From assembly GCA_946060825.1 (NCBI GenBank), contig CAMGPO010000025.1:1-9247 (forward strand): a DNA stretch of 9,247 bases, given 5' to 3'. A program made the translations under genes and the position numbers. The notes below the pieces were generated by a model. The model did no database searches. It worked only from the letters and a program-made list of their open reading frames with translations, and had not been told where the DNA came from. This document shows, one piece after another, positions 1 to 6,555 of the stretch. The stretch's first letter is position 1, and every line of letters starts with the position of its first letter. This DNA comes from an uncultured Clostridia bacterium (GTDB taxonomy: Bacteria; Bacillota; Clostridia; Oscillospirales; Oscillospiraceae).

Positions 1-551
1 GCAAAGATGACCAGCACCAGCGCCAGGATCCACCAGGGCGCCGGCTCCACAGCGTTGGCCCAGAGCACCAGAGCAATCAGCCAGCCCATCAGCACCACCA
101 TCACCGCCGCCGCGATCAGCGGCCCCGTTTTCTTCTTTCTTCTGTCGTACTTCGTGCTCATAAACCGGACGCCTCCTTCCTCCAGCTCGCGGAGTCTCTT
201 TTCCCAGGCCGCCGTGTCCAGCCCGTCCATTGTCGCCTGGCTCTCGGCCACCTGGGCGCAGAGCTGGGCGATCTGCTGTAAATTCCGCTGCTCCCGGTTC
301 AGGAGAATCCCATGGCGCTCCATACAGTCCGAGAGGGTGATCCTGCCGGAGAGCAGGCTCCGGATCTCCTCGATGGGAACCGACAGCTTCCGCAGCAGCC
401 GGATCTTCCGCAGGGTCTCCACCTCTGCCGGCCCGTAGGAGCGGTAGCCGTTCTCCGACTCCCGGCCAGGATGGAGCAGGCCCTGTTCCTCGTAAAACCG
501 GATGTTCTTTTTGGGGATCCCCACCAGCTTTTCCACTTCGTTGATGCGCAA
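1..551 (-). CDS. MerR-family transcriptional regulator with C-terminal membrane segments (partial, 3' end outside window)
   Basis: The visible 183 codons begin with an N-terminal MerR winged helix-turn-helix: RINEVEKLVGIPKKNIRFYE (residues 2-21), then QGLLHPGR, the wing motif ENGYRSYG (33-40) and the second helix pair around VETLRKIRLLRKL. A helical dimerisation region follows (about 75-125). Next come a basic stretch (KYDRRKKK, 134-141), a strongly hydrophobic segment (about 143-165) and the start of a second one (from about 171), suggesting a membrane-anchored regulator. The start is TTG at 551: an in-frame TGA lies three codons upstream, and a purine-rich site (GAGAGGGG) sits about 9 nt before it. 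MerR proteins bind a dyad in an over-long promoter spacer and untwist it when activated; such a promoter lies directly upstream. The inducer is unknown, since the C-terminal part is missing. The DNA-binding family is sure; membrane anchoring is a prediction from hydrophobicity. Confidence 0.88.
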   Translation of the reverse strand, partial: MRINEVEKLVGIPKKNIRFYEEQGLLHPGRESENGYRSYGPAEVETLRKIRLLRKLSVPIEEIRSLLSGRITLSDCMERHGILLNREQRNLQQIAQLCAQVAESQATMDGLDTAAWEKRLRELEEGGVRFMSTKYDRRKKKTGPLIAAAVMVVLMGWLIALVLWANAVEPAPWWILALVLVIF

Positions 552-575
552 CGCGTTTCACCCCTCTCTATTTTC

Positions 576-606
576 GTTATATACCTTCCACCCGGTGGAA
601 TGTCAA
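576..606 (-). promoter_or_regulatory. MerR-type promoter with 19-bp spacer and central operator dyad
   Basis: Read on the minus strand, a perfect -35 box TTGACA (606-601) is followed after 19 bp by TATAAC (581-576). An overlapping TATATA (583-578) would give a 17-bp spacer instead. The spacer holds a perfect inverted repeat with 7-bp arms, TTCCACC and GGTGGAA, around one central base (586-600). MerR-family activators characteristically bind such a dyad between -35 and -10 boxes separated by 19 bp rather than 17. The predicted transcript starts near 569, giving a leader of about 20 nt before the TTG start of the MerR gene, so autoregulation is the natural inference. Confidence 0.8.
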
Positions 607-609
607 CAG

Positions 610-646
610 AAAAAACGCTGCAAAACCGAAATTTTGCAGCGTTTTG
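610..646 (-). terminator. Intrinsic terminator of rnj
   Basis: A perfect 14-bp stem pairs 612-625 (AAAACGCTGCAAAA) with 632-645 (TTTTGCAGCGTTTT) around a 6-nt loop. On the minus strand the stem begins 3 nt after the rnj stop codon and ends in a T run followed by CTGTT, so it fits an intrinsic terminator for rnj. It ends only a few bases before the -35 box of the MerR-gene promoter, insulating that promoter from rnj read-through. The symmetry also leaves a shorter T run on the plus strand, but no plus-strand gene ends here. Confidence 0.9.
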
Positions 647-648
647 AT

Positions 649-2304
649 TTACACCTCCATGATGACCGGCAGGATCATGGGGTTCCGCCGGGTCTTCTTG
701 TAGAGGTACTGGCTCAGGTCGTTCTTGATGGTGTTCTTGATGGCCGACCATTCGGAGACGTGCTTCACATAGCACTGGTCGAGGGAATGGGCCGCAATGA
801 TGCGCAGCTCCTCCATCAGCTCGCCGTTGTCCTTGACGTAGACAAAGCCGCGGGTGATGATGTCCGGCCCGGTCAGGACGGAGCCGTCCTCGGCGGACAG
901 GTTGACGATGACGACGATCATGCCGTCCTCCGCCAGGTGCTTGCGGTCCCGCAGCACCACGCTGCCTACGTCGCCCACGCCGGTGCCGTCCACCAGCATC
1001 CGGCCGGCGGGAACCGTCCCATTGATCTTGCAGGTCTTGGCCGTCAGCTCCAGCACCTGGCCGATGTCCAGAATGAAGATGTGCTTGGGGTTCATGCCCA
1101 TGGTCTGGGCCAGCTTGGAGTGGGTATGGAGGTGACGCTGCTCGCCGTGGATCGGGATAAAGAACTTCGGCTTCAGCAGGGCGTGCAGGATCTTGATCTC
1201 CTCGCGGCAGGCGTGGCCGGAGGCGTGGAGGTCGAGGGCTTTGTCGTAGACGACGTCAGCGCCCTTACGGTAGAGTTCGTTGATGATCTTGCCAACGGCC
1301 TTCTCATTACCGGGGATGGCCGAGGCGGAGATGATGACCCGGTCGCCGGGCTGCAGCTCCACCTGGCGGTGGACGGAGAAGGCGATGCGGTACATGGCCG
1401 ACATATCCTCGCCCTGGGAGCCGGTGCAGACGATGACCACCTTGTCCTTGGGCAGGCCCTTGATCTCGCCGATGTCCACAAGGGTGTGGGGCGGCACCTT
1501 GAGGTAGCCCAGCTCCGTGGAGACCTTGAGGATCTGCTCCATGCTGCGGCCGGTGACGGCCACCTTGCGGCCATAGTGGCTTGCCGTGTCAAAGAGGGTC
1601 TGAAGCCGGTGCATATTGGAGGCGAAGGTGGTGACGATGATGCGCTGCTTGCAGCCCTTGAACTGTCGGTCAAGGCCGTCGGCCACAGTCAGCTCTGAGG
1701 GGGAGTGACCAGGCCGCTCCACGTTGGTGGACTCACAGAAGAAGGCCAGCACGCCCTCCCGGCCCAGCTCGCCGAAGCGGGTCAGGTCGGCCATGCCCTC
1801 GGGATCCGTGGGGTCGATCTTGAAGTCGCCGCTGAATACGACCATACCCACCGGCGTTTTGACCGCGAAGGCCACGGCGTCGGCGATGGAGTGGTTGACG
1901 TGGATGAACTCCACCTCGAAGCAGCCGGCCTTGACGATGTCGCCGGCCCTGTGAGTCACCAGCTTGGTGGTCTTGTCGAGGCCGTGCTCCTCCAGCTTGT
2001 GCCGGACGAGGCCCAGAGTCAGGGCCGTGCCGTGCACCGTGGTGCGGAACTGCTGCAGGGCATAGGGCAGGCCGCCGATGTGGTCCTCATGGCCGTGGGT
2101 CAGGAAGATGCCCCGCAGCTTGCCCTGGTTCTTCGCCACGTAGCTGACGTCAGGGATAACCAGGTCGATGCCGTACATGTCGTCCTCGGGGAAGCCCAGG
2201 CCGCAATCGATGATGATCATGTCCTTTCCGTACTCCAGGACGGTCATATTCTTTCCGATTTCACCGAGACCGCCCAGGGACATGATTTTTAATTTTTCTG
2301 CCAA
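649..2304 (-). CDS. rnj: Ribonuclease J (RNase J, metallo-beta-lactamase/beta-CASP family)
   Basis: The 551-residue protein has the full RNase J layout and the usual length. The metallo-beta-lactamase zinc motif THGHEDHIGG gives H70, H72, D74 and H75; further ligands are H138 (HVNHS), D160 (SGDFKID) and H386 (PIHGEQRHL). The beta-CASP region carries TGSQGE (294-299), SASAIPGNE (from 326) and HASGHACREE (360-369), and the C-terminal domain ends in RRNPMILPVIMEV. RNase J is a 5'-3' exonuclease and endonuclease that matures and degrades mRNA and rRNA in the cytoplasm of Firmicutes. The start is TTG at 2304, preceded by AAAGGA about 12 nt upstream; the ATG at codon 8 would cut into the conserved beginning (KLKIMSLGGLGEIGKN) and has no ribosome site. 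E191 (CESTN) stands where RNase J usually has Asp, a conservative change. The gene has its own terminator and a long leader. J1 versus J2 type cannot be settled from one copy. Confidence 0.97.
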   Translation of the reverse strand: MAEKLKIMSLGGLGEIGKNMTVLEYGKDMIIIDCGLGFPEDDMYGIDLVIPDVSYVAKNQGKLRGIFLTHGHEDHIGGLPYALQQFRTTVHGTALTLGLVRHKLEEHGLDKTTKLVTHRAGDIVKAGCFEVEFIHVNHSIADAVAFAVKTPVGMVVFSGDFKIDPTDPEGMADLTRFGELGREGVLAFFCESTNVERPGHSPSELTVADGLDRQFKGCKQRIIVTTFASNMHRLQTLFDTASHYGRKVAVTGRSMEQILKVSTELGYLKVPPHTLVDIGEIKGLPKDKVVIVCTGSQGEDMSAMYRIAFSVHRQVELQPGDRVIISASAIPGNEKAVGKIINELYRKGADVVYDKALDLHASGHACREEIKILHALLKPKFFIPIHGEQRHLHTHSKLAQTMGMNPKHIFILDIGQVLELTAKTCKINGTVPAGRMLVDGTGVGDVGSVVLRDRKHLAEDGMIVVIVNLSAEDGSVLTGPDIITRGFVYVKDNGELMEELRIIAAHSLDQCYVKHVSEWSAIKNTIKNDLSQYLYKKTRRNPMILPVIMEV

Positions 2305-2529
2305 TGAAAATTACATTCCTTTCTCAGATTGGTTCGCCGCCGCAGACGCGCTGTGCTGATACGCCAAAATGGCAACAGAAATCCAGAGCACACAGGAGTC
2401 AGGCCGGAAGCCCCGTCTCGCTTCCCGCCGCCTCCCGCCTGCAGGCCGGCTTGGTTTTTGACTTGTAAAACTATATGGAGCGCTGCTGCGCCGATACACA
2501 TAAAGAGGGCAAAACGGCCCGTTCGATTC

Positions 2530-2558
2530 AGTATAGCACAGAAGCCGGAAAAAGTATA
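2530..2558 (-). promoter_or_regulatory. Candidate promoter of rnj (extended -10)
   Basis: On the minus strand, TATACT at 2535-2530 is preceded directly by TGC, forming an extended -10 element, which can work without a good -35 box. A second TATACT (2558-2553) lies exactly 17 bp upstream, in the -35 position. It is a poor match to TTGACA and could instead be the -10 of a second start. Initiation near 2523 would give rnj a leader of about 220 nt. A weaker alternative is TATAGT at 2475-2470. Confidence 0.45.
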
Positions 2559-2632
2559 CAAAAACTTTCGTAAAAATCTTGTCATTCTTCCGGGTTCTTA
2601 TCCGGACAGCCTTTCTTTTCCCAGATTTGTTC

Positions 2633-2661
2633 TTGAATGCCCTCACTTTGTTTGTTATAAT
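2633..2661 (+). promoter_or_regulatory. Promoter of the gdpP-ftsH gene run
   Basis: TTGAAT (2633-2638) and a consensus TATAAT (2656-2661) are separated by 17 bp. The -10 box is preceded by TGT, so it is also an extended -10. This is a housekeeping sigma-A type promoter in an AT-rich stretch. Initiation near 2668 leaves a leader of about 40 nt before gdpP. A 5-bp inverted repeat (2589-2593 with 2602-2606) lies upstream of the -35 box; its role is unknown. Confidence 0.8.
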
Positions 2662-2709
2662 AAAATAACGTATTGCTTCTTTTCACTTTGATGGAAAGGT
2701 GTGTTGGTT

Positions 2710-4716
2710 TTGAACAAAAAATTAGCCCGGCTTCTGCAGCCCGCCCTCCCGGTGTATCTGGGCATTCTGGTGATCTGCGCCGCCGCCGCCCTTTTCCTGG
2801 AGCAGCATATCCTGGCCGCCTGCGAAGCCGGCGGAGCCCTGGTGCTGCTGATTTTCGCTCTGGTCAACTCCCGGAGCCGTAAGCGGGAGTTGGTCCGCTA
2901 CATCCAGTCCACCACAGACGCCCTGGACGTCGCCATCCGCAGCGACGCCCCCATCGCCAAGGTGCTGCTGGATCCGGAAACAGAGGAGATCCTCTGGGCC
3001 AACGGCCTCTTCTGCAAGATGGTCGGCGTCCGCGAGAACCTCATCAGCACCCCACTGACAAAATTCCTGCCGGAGCTGGATCTCTCCTTTCTGCGGGACG
3101 AATCGGTCAAAACCAGCCCGGAGCTACGCATCGGCACCCGCCGCTACCACATCTACGGCAACGTGGTCTCGCCCAAGAGCGAGATGTATCCCTCCAGGCT
3201 GGCGAACCTCTATTTCCTCGACATGACCGAGTATCTGACGGTCAAGGACGAGTACGCCCGCTCCCGGCCCGTCGTCGCCATCATCCTGATCGACAACTAC
3301 GATGAGCTGACTGGCAACCTGAGCGACAACGACGTCTCCGGTATCAACGTGGCCCTGAACAACGCCATCCGCCGCTGGACCGAAGGTACCGGCGGCCTTC
3401 TGCGGAAAATTGAACGGAACCGCTACCTCTTTATTTTTGAATCCCAGGTGCTGCCCGGCATGATCGAAAACAAGTTCTTCCTGCTGGATGACATCCGCCA
3501 GGTGGTCAACGGCTCCGGTGTGGCCGCCACAGTCAGCCTTGGCATCGGCAAGGACGGCGCCTCCTACGAGGAAGCCTACAACTTCGCGGCCCTCAGCATT
3601 GAGATGGCCCTCAGCCGCGGCGGCGACCAGGCCGTCGTCAAGGACCGCTACAACTTCAACTTCTACGGTGCCCGGGCCAAGGAGTCCAGCAGCCGCACCA
3701 AGGTCAAGGCCCGGGTCATGGCCGGTTCCCTCTCGGAGCTGATCGCCCAGTCCAGCCACATCTTTATCATGGGCCACTCCAACGCCGACCTCGATGCCCT
3801 CGGCGCAGCCGCGGGCGTCCAGGCCATCTGCCGCAAGCGGGGCAAGAAAGCCAACATCATTGTGGACTACCAGCAGAATGCTGTCCAGGAGATGCTGACC
3901 CGCCTCTCGGCCCTGCCGGAGTACAAGGACTGCTTCCTCTCCGGCGAGAGCGCCCTCATCATGGCCGACGCCAAGAGCCTTTTGATCGTGGTGGACACCA
4001 ACCGCCCCGATCAGGTGGAGTACCGGCCGCTGCTCAACTCGATGAACCGGATCGTGGTCATCGACCACCACCGCCGGGCCGCCGACTACATCGAGCAGGT
4101 CGTGCTGAACTACCACGAGCCCTCGGCCTCCTCGGCCTCGGAGCTGGTGGCGGAGCTGCTGCAGTACGCCGTGGACCCCGGCGACGTTCTGCCCACGGAG
4201 GCCATGGCCCTGATGGCCGGCCTCGTACTGGACACCAAGCACTTCTCCGTCCGCACCAGCGGCCGGACCTTCGAGGCCGCCGCCTTCCTCGAGCGGCTGG
4301 GCGCCGACACCGTGGACGTCAAGAAGCTGCTCCAGAGCGACTTTTCCACCACCGTGGCCCGCTATCAGATCGTCCAAAAGGCCCGGATCTACCGCAATGA
4401 GATCGCCATCTCCGTCCTCGACAGCGAGGTCAGCCGCGTGACCGCGGCCCAGGCCTCCGACGAGCTGGTGAACATCTCCAACATCTCCGCCTCCTTCGTC
4501 CTCTACCCGGCGAAGGACAAGATCATGATTTCCGCCCGCTCCATCGGCGACGCCAACGTCCAGGTCATCCTCGAGTTCCTGGGCGGCGGCGGCAATCCGG
4601 CCACGGCCGGCGCCCAGATCGCCGGGGCGGATATGGGGACGGTCGTAGACCGGCTCATCGCCTCTATCGACCATTTCTACGAGGAAATGTCCGAAAAACC
4701 CACTACAACCAACTAA
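2710..4716 (+). CDS. gdpP: Cyclic-di-AMP phosphodiesterase GdpP (YybT family), membrane-bound DHH/DHHA1 protein
   Basis: GdpP hydrolyses c-di-AMP to pApA and so tunes potassium, osmotic and cell-wall homeostasis. Counting from TTG at 2710 (668 aa, normal for the family), the order is: two membrane helices (about 12-30 and 34-54), a PAS domain (about 75-175), a degenerate GGDEF domain (about 185-318, with ERNRY where GGDEF would be), a DHH domain and a DHHA1 domain. Catalytic motifs are GHSNADLDALG (H356, D360, D362), VVDTNRP (D429) and IDHHRR (D452, H453, H454). The nucleotide-binding motif reads GGGGN (625-629), with Asn where the family usually has His. TTG at 2710 is chosen because GGAAAGGTG ends 8 nt before it; GTG at 2701 would overlap that site and adds only three residues. 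It is first in the plus-strand run, and the rplI ribosome site begins right after its stop codon. Confidence 0.95.
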   Translation: MNKKLARLLQPALPVYLGILVICAAAALFLEQHILAACEAGGALVLLIFALVNSRSRKRELVRYIQSTTDALDVAIRSDAPIAKVLLDPETEEILWANGLFCKMVGVRENLISTPLTKFLPELDLSFLRDESVKTSPELRIGTRRYHIYGNVVSPKSEMYPSRLANLYFLDMTEYLTVKDEYARSRPVVAIILIDNYDELTGNLSDNDVSGINVALNNAIRRWTEGTGGLLRKIERNRYLFIFESQVLPGMIENKFFLLDDIRQVVNGSGVAATVSLGIGKDGASYEEAYNFAALSIEMALSRGGDQAVVKDRYNFNFYGARAKESSSRTKVKARVMAGSLSELIAQSSHIFIMGHSNADLDALGAAAGVQAICRKRGKKANIIVDYQQNAVQEMLTRLSALPEYKDCFLSGESALIMADAKSLLIVVDTNRPDQVEYRPLLNSMNRIVVIDHHRRAADYIEQVVLNYHEPSASSASELVAELLQYAVDPGDVLPTEAMALMAGLVLDTKHFSVRTSGRTFEAAAFLERLGADTVDVKKLLQSDFSTTVARYQIVQKARIYRNEIAISVLDSEVSRVTAAQASDELVNISNISASFVLYPAKDKIMISARSIGDANVQVILEFLGGGGNPATAGAQIAGADMGTVVDRLIASIDHFYEEMSEKPTTTN

Positions 4717-4729
4717 GGAGTGACACAAT

Positions 4730-5176
4730 ATGAAGGTTATTTTACAGCAGGATGTGCGCGGCAAGGGCAAGCGCGGCCAGATGATCGAGGTCGCCGAGGG
4801 CTACGGCCGCAACTATCTTCTTCCGAGAAAGCTGGCCGTCGAGGCCACGGCCGACAACGTCAACACCATGCGGATGAACGACAAGGCCACCGCCGAGCGT
4901 CAGGCCCGGGAGCGGGCCGAGGCCCTGGACATCTCCAAGCGGCTCAAGGACATCACCGTCACCGTGACCTGCAAGGGCGGCGGCGCCGGACGGCTCTTCG
5001 GCTCCGTGACCTCCCAGGAGATCTCCGACAGCCTCAAGGCCCAGACCGGCATCGAAATCGACCGCCGCAGGATCGTCATCCCCGAGGCCATCAAGACCGT
5101 GGGCCAGTACACCGTCAAGTGTAAGCTGGGCTATGAGATCTCCGGCGACCTGAAGCTTAACGTCGTCGAGCAGTAA
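4730..5176 (+). CDS. rplI: 50S ribosomal protein bL9
   Basis: The 148-residue protein has the bL9 signature at its N-terminus: MKVILQQDVRGKGKRGQMIE, then VAEGYGRNYLLPRKLAVEAT. A charged linking helix (about 42-75) and a C-terminal domain with GRLFGSVTSQEI and a KTVGQYTVKCKL-type strand follow. bL9 binds 23S rRNA near the L1 stalk and reaches toward the neighbouring ribosome, helping to maintain reading frame. The ATG follows GGAG (4717-4720), which directly abuts the gdpP stop codon, 13 bp between the genes, so coupling with gdpP is likely. The gdpP-rplI-dnaB order is the classic Firmicutes arrangement. Confidence 0.98.
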   Translation: MKVILQQDVRGKGKRGQMIEVAEGYGRNYLLPRKLAVEATADNVNTMRMNDKATAERQARERAEALDISKRLKDITVTVTCKGGGAGRLFGSVTSQEISDSLKAQTGIEIDRRRIVIPEAIKTVGQYTVKCKLGYEISGDLKLNVVEQ

Positions 5177-5208
5177 TTCCCCATTTCACGCAGAAAGGAG
5201 TCCTTCCC

Positions 5209-6555
5209 ATGGAGGAAAATGCCCTGCTGGCCCGGCAGGTTCCCCATTCCCTGGAGGCGGAGCAGTCTGTCCTGGGCGCGATGCTCATCGACAGCCGCTG
5301 CGTGCCGAACGTCATCGGCGTATTGCGCCCGGAGGACTTCTATCTGCAACAAAACCGGGACATCTTTGAGACGATCTACTCCATGTTCAACTTCTCCGAG
5401 GCCATTGACCCGGTGACGGTGCTGAACAAGATGAAGGAGCGGGGCGTCTGCGACGAGCAGACCACCCCCGGCTATCTGATGCAGCTCATGGAGATCACGC
5501 CGACTGCTGCCAACGTGCTGGAGTACGCCGCCATCGTGCGGGACAAGGCCCTGCTGCGCGGCATCTCCCAGGCCGGCACCGACATCGTCGAAATGGCCCA
5601 GGAGGGAGAGGGCACCGCTTCCAGCATCCTGGAGGGGGCCGAAAAGAAGATCTACGCCCTGCGCAAGGGCGCGGCCGCCGAGGGCCTCGAGCACATCGGC
5701 ACGGTGCTGGTCAAGGTCTTTGACCGGCTGGCTGAGCTAGCCCGGCTGGATCAGGATTTCCCCGGCATCTCCACGGGCCTCAAGGATCTCGACCGGAAGA
5801 TCAACGGCCTCAACAAGTCAGATCTGGTGCTCATCGCCGCCCGGCCCGGCATGGGCAAGACCTCCATCGCCCTGAACATCGCCCTCCACGCCGCCAAGCA
5901 CACCGGCAAGACCGTGGTGTTCTTCTCCCTCGAAATGTCGCGGGAGCAGCTCGCCATGCGCCTCATCTCCAACGAGAGCTTTGTGGACAACCAGAAGCTG
6001 GTCACCGGCCGGCTGACCGAGGACGAGTGGGGTAAGATCAGCCTGGCCTCCTCGGCCCTGAGCCAGACAGATCTGCGGGTGGATGACAATCCTTCCATCA
6101 CCGTAGCCGAAATGAGCGCCAAGTGCCGCCGCCTCGACAATCTGGGCCTCGTCCTCATCGACTACCTCCAGTTGATGACCGCCGCCGAGGCCGGCCGCCG
6201 GGCGGAGAACCGCGTCACCGTCGTCAGCGAGATCTCCCGGGCCCTGAAGATCATGGCCAAGGAGCTGGACGTGCCGGTAGTCTGCCTGAGCCAGCTGTCC
6301 CGTGCCAACGAGAGCCGCCCCGATAAGCGCCCCATCCTCTCCGACCTCCGCGAATCCGGCGCCATTGAGCAGGACGCCGACGAGGTCATGTTCCTGTACC
6401 GGGATGACTACTACAACGAAAACTCCGAGGAGAAAAACGTAGCCGAGTGCATCGTGGCCAAGAACCGCCACGGCGAAACCGGCACCGTCAAGCTTCAGTG
6501 GATTCCCCAGTATACCACCTTTGCCGACCGGGAGTGGAAGCACAATGAGGGATAA
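5209..6555 (+). CDS. dnaB: Replicative DNA helicase DnaB (called DnaC in Bacillus)
   Basis: This 448-residue protein is the hexameric ATP-dependent helicase that unwinds DNA 5'-3' ahead of the replication fork and recruits primase. The N-terminal domain begins with VPHSLEAEQSVLGAML (residues 11-26) and is followed by a linker (about 150-180) and a RecA-like motor. Walker A is ARPGMGKTS (211-219), the next motif is FFSLEMSREQLAMRL, and Walker B is VLIDYLQLM (315-323). Further motor motifs are CLSQLSR and DLRESGAIEQDADEVMFLYR. There is no intein or break; length matches the family. The ATG follows AAAGGAG (5194-5200) at 8 nt. Its last 11 bp overlap the tilS start. Confidence 0.98.
   Translation: MEENALLARQVPHSLEAEQSVLGAMLIDSRCVPNVIGVLRPEDFYLQQNRDIFETIYSMFNFSEAIDPVTVLNKMKERGVCDEQTTPGYLMQLMEITPTAANVLEYAAIVRDKALLRGISQAGTDIVEMAQEGEGTASSILEGAEKKIYALRKGAAAEGLEHIGTVLVKVFDRLAELARLDQDFPGISTGLKDLDRKINGLNKSDLVLIAARPGMGKTSIALNIALHAAKHTGKTVVFFSLEMSREQLAMRLISNESFVDNQKLVTGRLTEDEWGKISLASSALSQTDLRVDDNPSITVAEMSAKCRRLDNLGLVLIDYLQLMTAAEAGRRAENRVTVVSEISRALKIMAKELDVPVVCLSQLSRANESRPDKRPILSDLRESGAIEQDADEVMFLYRDDYYNENSEEKNVAECIVAKNRHGETGTVKLQWIPQYTTFADREWKHNEG

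Larger units (their letters stand above)
2305..2709. other. Intergenic region between divergent rnj and gdpP
   Basis: These 405 bp separate the divergent rnj and gdpP genes and hold no convincing gene. Short open frames in both directions show no ribosome site and no recognisable protein; they have the basic, low-complexity look of frames read from control DNA. The half near rnj (2400-2455) is GC-rich. It holds a 6-bp hairpin (2406-2411 with 2420-2425), a 10-bp palindrome GCCTGCAGGC (2437-2446) and, on the minus strand, a run of closely spaced G pairs and triplets (2439-2424). The half near gdpP (about 2520-2690) is AT-rich and contains the promoter-like sites. Confidence 0.8.

Noticed and set aside
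299..775. A 158-codon minus-strand frame spanning the rnj end, the terminator and the MerR gene start.
   Set aside because: It is in the wrong frame: it crosses the terminator, and the neighbouring frame gives the real MerR domain starting at TTG 551.
502..1698. A 398-codon plus-strand frame opposite rnj, and a similar one at 1705-2292.
   Set aside because: These are mirror frames of a well-conserved gene in GC-rich DNA. The sequence is rich in Val-Asp-Leu-Ala-Gly repeats with no recognisable domain.
2402..2450. GC-rich inverted repeats considered as a terminator or a mobile-element end.
   Set aside because: There is no T run following a stable stem in either direction that serves a gene, no target duplication and no transposase nearby.
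2289..2691. Several 98-120 codon frames on both strands between rnj and gdpP.
   Set aside because: They overlap the promoters and each other, lack ribosome sites, and have basic residue-rich sequences without a recognisable family.
3124..4770. A 548-codon open frame on the minus strand, antisense to gdpP.
   Set aside because: It lies opposite an unmistakable gdpP. Its composition (many Val, Asp, Gly, His, Leu) is what G/C-biased third positions give when read on the opposite strand, and it shows no domain or ribosome site.
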